Source of the DNA: Caldilineaceae bacterium
GTDB lineage: Bacteria > Chloroflexota > Anaerolineae > Caldilineales > Caldilineaceae
Length of the DNA stretch: 60,897 bases
Assembly: GCA_026708085.1 (NCBI GenBank)
Contig: JAPOVP010000037.1
Span: 1 to 60,897 of the forward strand
Reading direction: 5' to 3'
Below the pieces are notes generated by a model that searched no databases, was not told the DNA's origin, and saw only the letters and a list, made by a program, of their open reading frames with translations. Positions 26,407 to 33,775 of this stretch are shown piece after piece (position 1 is the first letter of the stretch; every line of letters starts with the position of its first letter). A program made the position numbers and the translations under genes.

Positions 26407-29400
26407 CTAGAAATTGCCGCGCGGGCTGCCCCAAGGGTCGTCCGCTCCGGCGCCGGTGGATGAACCGTTCTGCTCGTCGCCAAACGCCCCATCGCCCGGA
26501 GTCGGAGAGGACCAGCCCAGGTTGTCGCCCGCTGGCTCCGTCGGGCCGAAATCGCCGGCCCCTGCGGCCGAGTAAGGGTCGCCTCCCCAGCCTTTCTGGT
26601 CCCAGGCCGAGTCCCAGGCAGACTCCTGATTTCCCGCGCCGGCGCCTTGCCAGCTGTCCGAACTGCCGGAACCCGCAGGACGCGCAGCCGCGGTGTCACC
26701 GAAATTTTCAAAGGCGGGCGAAAAGCCTGGCGAACCTGCCGCAAGTCCTGAAACGGGCGGCGGGTAGGACGCGTGCGCTGGCCCCCCGGCCGCATTCGAC
26801 GTGACGGGGGCGGCAGCGTACCCAGGCGTTTGTGGGGAATCCTGCCCAGGCAGGGTCAATCCCGGATCTTCATCGTCATCCATATTGTACCCGCGAGTGC
26901 GGGCGCGCGCCACCACAATGAGCAGCGCCAGGAGCGCCATCGGCCCGGTGCAGAAAACCAGCGGGAAGGTGTAGAACGGGCGCAGCCACCACTCTACGTA
27001 CCGCTGATAGAGGGTCGGGCTGCGAAAGTTGATATCGACCGATCGAATCTCGCCAGCCAGGCCGACAATGCTCAAAAGCAACTCTCCGCTGTAAAAAGAG
27101 CCGCGCAGGGCATCCTTGGGAATCGCTTTGCGGGCGATCAGGGTGACGGGGACTTCGAAGAAGCCTTCGTCATCGGGAAGACCGTTTACTTCCACCGGCG
27201 GGGCTTCAAGGAAGAGTTCATCCAACTTCATCACACCGCTGCCGGTCTCTCCCGATGCGGTGATTCCAACGATTTCAAGCACAAAAGGCGTTTTGCCGTT
27301 GAAGCGCAGGTAGAGCGTCTCCATCGCCTTTTCGCCGGCCCGCCCCAGATCGCCAAAATCGAGCGCGCCGGCTACGCCCCACTCCACATCGCGAATCTGG
27401 ATACGGAATGGCACAGTCGCCGCCGAGGAGGGGCCCGCGCCGGAGGGGGATTGAGCGGAAAGGACATCGAAGTCCTGGCTGGGACCGGCCAGAGTGAGGA
27501 GGCCGTGACAGCTACCGGCGGACATGGGCCCTTCGCTTTGCAGACGCACGGGCAGCGCCCAGTTCGCCGGTTGCAAACCATCCGAGCCAGCGGGGTCAGC
27601 CGCGCCGTCGCCCGTCGCCTTGAAGGGCTGCAGGTCACCGGCGGTGGCGGTGAGGCCGCCACAGCTGCTTTCGGTCAGTTCAACGGTCAGGCGAAAGGGG
27701 GTGTCCCCGCTATATGCGACCGGAAGGAGGTTCTGCTCGTCCAGCCGGAAGTTCGGGGAGGTATCGTAGAGCAGCGCGCCGAAGTCGGCCTCCTGCACCT
27801 GGATGCGCGCCTGGGAGCGGGGTATGTTCAGGAGCACAGCCAGCGAGGGGGCGGGACGCACCTGGACCTCCATGGGCAGGCCGGCCGGGCTGAAGGCCGA
27901 CAGATTGAGCTGACCTTCGTACTGGCCGGGGCGCAGCAGGTCGAGGCCGTCGACGTGCAGGACCGCTGTCTGAATCCCATTTTCGGGCACGTCCACGGAA
28001 AGGTTTACCGAAGCTTCGCGCACGATTTCGCTTGTATCGGACCGGCGCAGGACCAGCGACGCCTCCAGCGTCCCGATCTCTTCAACCGTACTCGCCTGGA
28101 CCGTCAACGGCCATCCTTCGGGTGGCATCTTGGCCAGATCGATATCGGCAGGCAGGCCGCGCACATAGATGGCCGGTTCCACTTCCAGGAGTGTGCGCGC
28201 ATAGTCTCCGAATCGGACCCCATCGATCGCCGCGGTCACCAGAAAAAGCGCCTCATAGTCACGCCCGTCCTGCGGCATGAAGCCGTCGTCTGAGCAGACA
28301 CGTTCGCCACAGTTGATCCGTCTCCGGTAAACCATATCGCCGCCGTTAAGGTCGGTAACATAGACGGCGGCCTGGAGATCGTCCAGCTGGATGCTGGGGC
28401 CGAAACCGACCTGCAGCTGCAGGCTGCCGTCTTCCAGGATACCGGGATTGCCGGCAGAAGGAGAGAAGATCTGCGCCTTGGGCAGCGCGTCCGTGATGTG
28501 AAGCCGGAAGGTGCGCCGCAGTTGCAACGGTTCCCTGTCTTCTCCCAACTGAACTGTGACCTCTTCTACGCCGCCGGTGAGCTGCTGGGCCGCGACCGTC
28601 CGGCCGCTGATCGGGTCCTGACCCAGGAGGGGAATCGGCAGGTTGCCGTTGAGCAACAGCGGTTCGCCGGCAGCGGGTCCGGCGCCGGCGACGACGATGA
28701 GAGGCGATTTGCCGGCGGGGAGGTAGCGCGTGGAGGCGGCGTTGCCATGCACGCTGGGAGGCGGGAAGAGCAGCTCCGGATAGCTGTCGGCCTGGACGAC
28801 GGCAAAGGTACTCAGGTCGGTCGTTTTGGCCACCCACTCGCCGGCAGCCAGCGGCGCGACAGCGACGTTGAGATCGATGTTGCCATCGGCGAGCAGGCTC
28901 TGTGTCTGCATCGGCGCGCCGTCGCGTTCTACTGCCGTGATCGCCGACTGCGGGCTGACAAAGGCGATACTGCCGGCGCCATGCGTATTGCGAATCGAGA
29001 TAGTCAGATTGCCCTGCACATTGCGGTGGGTGACGACCGAGCGGTCCGACTTCATCTCGGCAAAAAGCTCGCTGAAGATGAGCAGAAGGTCCTGGGAACT
29101 CTTGGCCTCTCGCGCCAGCGGCGAACTGGCTCTAAGGAAATCACCGGCGCAGCCCGCGTTGGGATTGCAGAGGATCACCGGGTAGAGCAGTGCGCCGGCG
29201 TCCTCGATCTGCGCCACGAGATTGGTGATGGTCGCCCGCTGGCCGGTGACATGCAAGGGCGCCGTCGGCTCGCCGTCGGTCAGGAGCAGCACGTACTGGC
29301 TGCGGTCGGGGTCGCCGTGAAGTTCAAGCAGTCGCAGCGCCTCCTGCAGCCCCAGGTCTAAGCGTGTGTAGCCGCGCAATGCATATTCCTCGGGGGACTG

Positions 29401-30027
29401 GAGAGACGCGGCCAGCCGGCTGCGGTTTTCGGCGCTGCCGACCTCCTGCAGCAGGCTCATGGCGCCGACGCCTTCGGCGGTACTGTCGAAACGCAGCACG
29501 GCGATGCGGTCGGTGCTATCGGCGAGATGGACCAGCAGGCGGGCCGCGCTGTAGCGCAGTTCGTTGGGGTCGCTGGGGGCGTTCAGGGTGGCGTCTTCAC
29601 AAGGGGGACCGGAGGGCGGTTTTCCTTGCGGCCAGGGCCAGCAGGTGGCCATGCTGCCGGAGTCGTCGAGAATGACGATGACGTCGACGGGGGCGGTAGC
29701 GGTTGCGGATTGACGCGGCAGCGCGGATTGGGGCCCGGCGTGTGCCGGCGCGGCGGCATCACCCGTTATCAACAGGAAGAGAGACCCACATAGAAGACAG
29801 GCAGACACGGCCCATAGCCGCCGAATCCAGCCTCGTGAGGGTCGGCGGGTGAGCAGAGGCCGCTGGAAAACGTTTCCGGGCAGATGGCGCTCCTGATACC
29901 TGTGGCTACTGCACTGAGGCTCGCAACCGATCAACGCATTACCGGCTCTACCAGTTCCTATAGAGAAACAAACGCGCGCATCGGCTCCGCGTTCCCCTGC
30001 ATTGCCGGCAGGGATACAGTCCCCCAC
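26407..30027 (-). CDS. Large vWA-domain membrane protein
   Basis: A 1206-residue protein from a GTG at 30027. A hydrophobic signal or anchor (LWAVSACLLCGSLFLLITG) lies near residues 72-92, so the true start may be further in; a TTG at 29934 is one option, but none has a good ribosome-binding site. A von Willebrand A domain follows with an intact MIDAS: VIVILDDSGSM (about 121), the threonine site in GYTRLDLGLQEAL, and LLLTDGEPT. Residues ~400-1000 are beta-rich, Ig-like and extracytoplasmic. A second helix (FPLVFCTGPMALLALLIVVA, about 1030) leads to a ~150-residue cytoplasmic tail rich in Gly, Pro, Ser and Asp. The tail could reach the tubulin-like protein encoded 154 nt downstream; this is inference. 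Confidence 0.85.
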   Translation of the reverse strand: MGDCIPAGNAGERGADARVCFSIGTGRAGNALIGCEPQCSSHRYQERHLPGNVFQRPLLTRRPSRGWIRRLWAVSACLLCGSLFLLITGDAAAPAHAGPQSALPRQSATATAPVDVIVILDDSGSMATCWPWPQGKPPSGPPCEDATLNAPSDPNELRYSAARLLVHLADSTDRIAVLRFDSTAEGVGAMSLLQEVGSAENRSRLAASLQSPEEYALRGYTRLDLGLQEALRLLELHGDPDRSQYVLLLTDGEPTAPLHVTGQRATITNLVAQIEDAGALLYPVILCNPNAGCAGDFLRASSPLAREAKSSQDLLLIFSELFAEMKSDRSVVTHRNVQGNLTISIRNTHGAGSIAFVSPQSAITAVERDGAPMQTQSLLADGNIDLNVAVAPLAAGEWVAKTTDLSTFAVVQADSYPELLFPPPSVHGNAASTRYLPAGKSPLIVVAGAGPAAGEPLLLNGNLPIPLLGQDPISGRTVAAQQLTGGVEEVTVQLGEDREPLQLRRTFRLHITDALPKAQIFSPSAGNPGILEDGSLQLQVGFGPSIQLDDLQAAVYVTDLNGGDMVYRRRINCGERVCSDDGFMPQDGRDYEALFLVTAAIDGVRFGDYARTLLEVEPAIYVRGLPADIDLAKMPPEGWPLTVQASTVEEIGTLEASLVLRRSDTSEIVREASVNLSVDVPENGIQTAVLHVDGLDLLRPGQYEGQLNLSAFSPAGLPMEVQVRPAPSLAVLLNIPRSQARIQVQEADFGALLYDTSPNFRLDEQNLLPVAYSGDTPFRLTVELTESSCGGLTATAGDLQPFKATGDGAADPAGSDGLQPANWALPVRLQSEGPMSAGSCHGLLTLAGPSQDFDVLSAQSPSGAGPSSAATVPFRIQIRDVEWGVAGALDFGDLGRAGEKAMETLYLRFNGKTPFVLEIVGITASGETGSGVMKLDELFLEAPPVEVNGLPDDEGFFEVPVTLIARKAIPKDALRGSFYSGELLLSIVGLAGEIRSVDINFRSPTLYQRYVEWWLRPFYTFPLVFCTGPMALLALLIVVARARTRGYNMDDDEDPGLTLPGQDSPQTPGYAAAPVTSNAAGGPAHASYPPPVSGLAAGSPGFSPAFENFGDTAAARPAGSGSSDSWQGAGAGNQESAWDSAWDQKGWGGDPYSAAGAGDFGPTEPAGDNLGWSSPTPGDGAFGDEQNGSSTGAGADDPWGSPRGNF

Positions 30028-30109
30028 AGGTCAAACCCGCCGAACGCCCAGTTCCCGCGGCGTTCGGCGGCATAGACTTGCAGTGAGCGAAATGCGCGCG
30101 CATCGGCTC
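29973..30109. repeat. 15-bp direct repeat flanking the vWA start
   Basis: CGCGCGCATCGGCTC occurs at 29973-29987 and again at 30095-30109, both in the same orientation and 122 nt apart. One copy is just inside the annotated vWA reading frame and the other in its leader, so if translation starts later both are in the leader. They bracket the 12-bp hairpin at 30037-30070. Confidence 0.6.
30037..30070 (-). promoter_or_regulatory. 12-bp inverted repeat before the vWA gene
   Basis: CCGCCGAACGCC (30037-30048) and GGCGTTCGGCGG (30059-30070) are perfect reverse complements around a 10-nt loop. The hairpin ends 10 nt before the GTG at 30027, where it would hide the ribosome-binding region, or could be a protein-binding site. 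There is no T-run on either strand, so it is not a typical terminator. Confidence 0.55.
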
Positions 30110-30126
30110 TTATTCTATCTTTTAAA

Positions 30127-30156
30127 ATTGTATCACAGCGCAGATTGGCGATACAA
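30127..30156 (-). promoter_or_regulatory. Possible promoter of the tubulin-like cluster
   Basis: On the minus strand TTGTAT (30156-30151) and TACAAT (30132-30127) are 18 nt apart in a locally AT-rich stretch, about 100 nt before the vWA start. The -10 matches five of six consensus bases; the -35 is weak (three of six). A transcript starting here would carry the direct repeat and hairpin in its leader. Confidence 0.35.
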
Positions 30157-30641
30157 GACATACGGCCAAGCTGGGGGGTCCGTTTCCTGCACCGGTTCCC
30201 GGGTGGTTGGCAGCGGATGAAAGGCCCCGGAATCGGTAATGCGTTTCTGAAAGAGTTACGAGCGGTTACACTGGAGATGTGGTTGGAGAGGCCGTGTCTG
30301 CGGACGTATTCCGGTTCCTGATTCCCGGTTGTCGTCAGAGGCCCGGGCCTGGAGCCGTCGATGAAATAGGCGAAATGAGGACCGCGGACGTCCGTCCGGC
30401 TATTGGGCGATATGCCTACGATCCGCCAATGAACCGCAGATCCAGGCAGAAAGTGTCGGAGCGACCACCCATTCGGCAGCAGCGGAGGTTACGCATGTGG
30501 ATCTCGCCTGAAGATAGGAGCTTTGCAAAGGCTGCGCGTTGGAGGCGCTGGCACGAACCAGGTTGTTGCGAGGCCCGTTGGGCTGGCGGCCGCCTGCGCC
30601 CATCGCGGCACAATGGCGGCGTGGCGTGCCTTCGCGGAGGG

Positions 30642-30700
30642 TGTTGCGGGGGGTGTCCCCCCGCACAAGGGAGGCCGCTTGCGGCCGACCGCCCAAAATA
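30642..30700. repeat. Double-hairpin dispersed repeat, copy B
   Basis: Shares the core GTTGCGGGGG...CCCCCGCACAAGGGAG and GACCGCCCAAA with copies at 4.4 and 51.4 kb. The first stem is 30646-30653 with 30657-30664 (GCGGGGGG, loop TGT, CCCCCCGC) and the second is GGCCGC, TT, GCGGCC at 30673-30686. Compared with copy A, both arms have changed together, keeping the pairing. The rest of 30160-30640 contains no gene I can support. Confidence 0.8.
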
Positions 30701-30706
30701 GAGACA

Positions 30707-30731
30707 GCCCCTGGCGCTTAACACCAGGGGC
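30707..30731 (-). terminator. Possible terminator after the double-thioredoxin gene
   Basis: GCCCCTGG (30707-30714) pairs perfectly with CCAGGGGC (30724-30731) around a 9-nt loop, 55 nt downstream of the stop at 30787. On the minus strand the stem is followed by TGTCTCTATTTT, a moderately T-rich tail. Confidence 0.45.
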
Positions 30732-30786
30732 CAGGGGTTAGTAAATGCCGAAGGCGAGGAACGGGGGAAGGGAGGTGAGAAAACGG

Positions 30787-32247
30787 TTAGCCGTCGTTGC
30801 CGGTGACTGAAAGCTCGGCGAGCATCTGCGAGAGCGCGGCTACGAACTGGTCGGTGGGCAAGGCGCCGGGAATCAGCCGTCCCTGGCCGCCGACAAGGAC
30901 GACGAAGGTTGGCGTACCGCGAACAAAGGGGGCGCCGTCCTGCATATCACTCTGCACAGCCCGCGTGGAAGTGTCTGCCGCCAGACAGGCGGAAAAGGCA
31001 TCGACATCCAGCTCGTATTCCGCCGCCAGCTCCATATAGTAGTTTGTGCTGTCCGGGAAGGACCACTGATCCATGTCGATGAAGAGGCGGTGATGGAACT
31101 TCCAGAAGGCCTCCTGCTCGGCCGCGCACTCGGAAGCGACCGAGGCGGCAAAGGCAAAGGGATGGATGTTTTCGATGGGAAAGTGCTTGAATACCCACAT
31201 CACCGCGCCCGGGTTTACAAACTCTTCGTCCAGAACCGGCTGTGTTGTAAGGGCATGGCGCTGGCAGTAGGGGCATTGGAAATCGCTGAATTCAACGACA
31301 ACGATGGGGGCGTCGCTATTGCCCTTGTACATGTCGCCGGCCAAGGTGAAACCGGGCCGGTCGGGATCGGGCTTCAGGCCCTCCGCGGTCGCCCAGAAAG
31401 GCAATCCGCCTTCGCCTTGCTGCTGTTGTTGTTGCGGCTGCGCCTGGGCCGCGCCCTGGGGTGCGCGGCCGGCCGCGATCGTCCCGATCCATTCATTGAA
31501 CATGTCGTAAGGCTGCGCGCCGGAGAAAGAGAAGGCCTCTCCGGTCTCTTCGAAGACAAAGCGGAAGCTGGGCGTGCCGGTGAAGCCGAGGGACTGGGCC
31601 TCAGACAGGCTCTCGTTCACCTTTGTCAACTGCGTTTCATTATTGGCCATGCAGGACCCGTATTGGGTGGGATCGGCGCCCAGCTCCTGCGCCAGTTCGG
31701 CGAAAAAGGACAGCGCTTCTTCCCGAGGCGCCCACTCCTTCTGGGTGCGAAATATCCTGTCGTGCATCTGCCAGTAGAGGACGATATCCTGCTCCCCCAC
31801 ACAATGGGCGGCTATGGCCGCGGCCAGCGCGTTGGGATGTATCGAGGAGAGGGGCATATCGCGGAAGACGAATTTCACCATGCCGCTTTCGGCGAACCCG
31901 GCCAGGAGCGCCGGTTCGGTCTGGATAACGTGACGGGCGCAGAAGGGACATTCGTAGTCGCTGTATTCGTAGATGGTGATGGGTGCGTTCGGGTCGCCGC
32001 GATAGGGATATCCCTCTGCCGTAAAGCCGACCGGGACGCCTCTGTGCATGGCAGGCTGTGTGCCGGCGGCGGGGGCTGGTGCGACGGCTGGAGCAACGAT
32101 GTTGCCTTCGGCATCGGTGGTGCATGCTGCGACAGTTAGAAGGAGGAGGACGAGGAAGGCGAGAAGGGCCAGGCGCGGCCCGCTCCTCACTTTGCCTGCG
32201 TCATTCACTTGCCTTGTACGGCGCATATGTCGGGCTTGCAAATTCAT
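30787..32247 (-). CDS. Lipoprotein with two DsbA-like thioredoxin domains
   Basis: A 486-residue lipoprotein. The signal ends LLLLTVAAC with lipid-accepting Cys42, followed by an Ala/Pro linker. Domain 1 (about 75-270) has the redox motif SDYECPFCARH (Cys100/Cys103). A glutamine-rich linker (AQAQPQQQQQQ) leads to domain 2 (about 300-480) with SDFQCPYCQRH (Cys325/Cys328). Each is a thioredoxin-fold disulfide oxidoreductase of the DsbA/BdbD type, so the protein carries two active sites on the outer face of the membrane. A role in disulfide formation or repair of exported proteins is likely. The ATG at 32247 has AAGGAGG five nt upstream. No DsbB/VKOR partner is in the window. Confidence 0.9.
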   Translation of the reverse strand: MNLQARHMRRTRQVNDAGKVRSGPRLALLAFLVLLLLTVAACTTDAEGNIVAPAVAPAPAAGTQPAMHRGVPVGFTAEGYPYRGDPNAPITIYEYSDYECPFCARHVIQTEPALLAGFAESGMVKFVFRDMPLSSIHPNALAAAIAAHCVGEQDIVLYWQMHDRIFRTQKEWAPREEALSFFAELAQELGADPTQYGSCMANNETQLTKVNESLSEAQSLGFTGTPSFRFVFEETGEAFSFSGAQPYDMFNEWIGTIAAGRAPQGAAQAQPQQQQQQGEGGLPFWATAEGLKPDPDRPGFTLAGDMYKGNSDAPIVVVEFSDFQCPYCQRHALTTQPVLDEEFVNPGAVMWVFKHFPIENIHPFAFAASVASECAAEQEAFWKFHHRLFIDMDQWSFPDSTNYYMELAAEYELDVDAFSACLAADTSTRAVQSDMQDGAPFVRGTPTFVVLVGGQGRLIPGALPTDQFVAALSQMLAELSVTGNDG

Positions 32248-32659
32248 GGATCCTCCTTGAGGAAACTCCAGCTATAATCTGAGCTGTGGGCCTGAAATGC
32301 GCCCTGGCGCAGTCAGTTCAATGCGCTGTCATTTGGTTGGGTGAGCGCCCATACGACTGTCGTGATGGGAGTACCGGGAGACTTGGCAGTCAAGTGCAAT
32401 CATCACGAAGGTATGAGGCCACCATATTGTAACTGTGGGAGCGGGAGAGTACTAATCTGAAGAGACGGTTCAGCAGGCTGGCGTACTCCTCACCCTGTGT
32501 GTTCAAGTTTGGCTGAAAGCGCGGTTGCATCGTACTATGGAGACTTTGAAGGACGGTAGCCAACTTCTGTGGTCAGCTTCGCGTAAGCCGCAGTGCCTGA
32601 CCCGTGGGCGGCACCCACGACCACCACCGATCGCGAAGCGCTGAAGGTGAGAGAAGGGC
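32248..32659. other. Divergent intergenic region, nothing firm
   Basis: 412 nt between the thioredoxin lipoprotein (minus) and cysD (plus). A TATAAT at about 32271 lacks a matching -35, and TTGTAA then TACTAA near 32425-32455 is a weak plus-strand promoter candidate. I saw no riboswitch fold or gene. Confidence 0.5.
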
Positions 32660-33703
32660 ATGGACGAAACGACCCTGCCAGCAGGCGTTGAAGCAGCAGA
32701 GGCGCCGGAGACCGGCGGACTCCGCGACCGCACAGAGGATGGAGGGCAAGAGACTGACCGCCTCCCGCCTGTTGAGAGTGCGAGCACGCAGGTCCGGCCG
32801 TCCGCGCCCCTGACCGGGCATCTGCGTCAACTTGAGGCGGAGGCGGTCTACGTGCTGCGGGAGGTGGCAGCGCAGTTCGAGCGGCCGTGTCTACTCTTTT
32901 CCGGGGGCAAAGATTCGATCGTGTGCGCGCATCTGGCGCGCAAAGCCTTTACGCCGGGGCGTATTCCCTTTCCGCTGCTGCACATCGACACCGGCCACAA
33001 TTTTCTCGAAACGCTCGCCTTTCGCGACGAGTTGGTGAAGAAGCTGGGCGTTCGCCTGCTGGTGCGTTCGGTGCAGGATTCGATCGACGCCGGACGCGTG
33101 CAGGAGGAGGCGGACGGCGATCCCAGCCGCAACCGGTTGCAGACGGTTACCCTGCTGGATGCGGTGGCGGAGCTGCGCATCGATGCGGCCGTGGGCGGCG
33201 CGCGGCGCGATGAAGAGAAGGCGCGTGCGAAGGAGCGCTTCTTTTCCCACCGCGACGGCTTTGGCCAGTGGGACCCCAAGAACCAGCGGCCGGAGCTGTG
33301 GAACCTCTTTAACGGGCGTAAACTCAACAACGAACACTTCCGCGTCTTCCCCATCAGCAACTGGACCGAGCTTGACATCTGGCAGTACATCGCCGAGCAG
33401 GGGATCGACCTGCCCAGCCTTTATTTCGCGCACGAGCGGGAAGTGGTGGACCGGGATGGGATCCTGCTGGCGATTGGGGACTACGTTGAGCCGCGGCCGG
33501 GGGAAACGGTCAGGCGTGAGAGGGTGCGCTTCCGCACGATCGGCGACATGACCTGCACGGGCGCGTTTCGCTCCTCTGCGAGCAGTCTGGCGGAGATCAT
33601 TGAGGAGGTCGCGACCGCGCGTATTACCGAACGGGGCGACCGGGCTGACGATCGCCGCAGCGAGGCCGCGATGGAAGACAGGAAGCGGTTAGGTTATTTC
33701 TAG
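32660..33703 (+). CDS. cysD: Sulfate adenylyltransferase small subunit
   Basis: ATP sulfurylase subunit 2, which with the CysN GTPase makes adenosine 5'-phosphosulfate (APS) from sulfate and ATP. The PP-loop SGGKDS is at residues 81-86, followed by PLLHIDTGHNFLE, ARRDEEKARAKERFFSHRD, the C-terminal PISNWTELDIWQYI and LYFAHEREVVDRDG. At 347 residues it has an extra ~45-residue acidic N-terminus relative to the usual ~300; the ATG at 32660 has GAGAAGGG upstream, and an internal start closer to LTGHLRQLEAEA is possible. It is followed after 72 nt by cysNC. Confidence 0.95.
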   Translation: MDETTLPAGVEAAEAPETGGLRDRTEDGGQETDRLPPVESASTQVRPSAPLTGHLRQLEAEAVYVLREVAAQFERPCLLFSGGKDSIVCAHLARKAFTPGRIPFPLLHIDTGHNFLETLAFRDELVKKLGVRLLVRSVQDSIDAGRVQEEADGDPSRNRLQTVTLLDAVAELRIDAAVGGARRDEEKARAKERFFSHRDGFGQWDPKNQRPELWNLFNGRKLNNEHFRVFPISNWTELDIWQYIAEQGIDLPSLYFAHEREVVDRDGILLAIGDYVEPRPGETVRRERVRFRTIGDMTCTGAFRSSASSLAEIIEEVATARITERGDRADDRRSEAAMEDRKRLGYF

Positions 33704-33775
33704 CTGAAGAGACTCGTAAACGATTGGTGACAAAGTTACTGTCCACTGGCAGTTGATAGATATACACTGGGATTT

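Noticed and set aside
26773..28293. A 506-residue plus-strand frame
   Set aside because: It is antisense to the vWA gene, has no recognisable domain, and its composition is what GC-rich antisense frames give.
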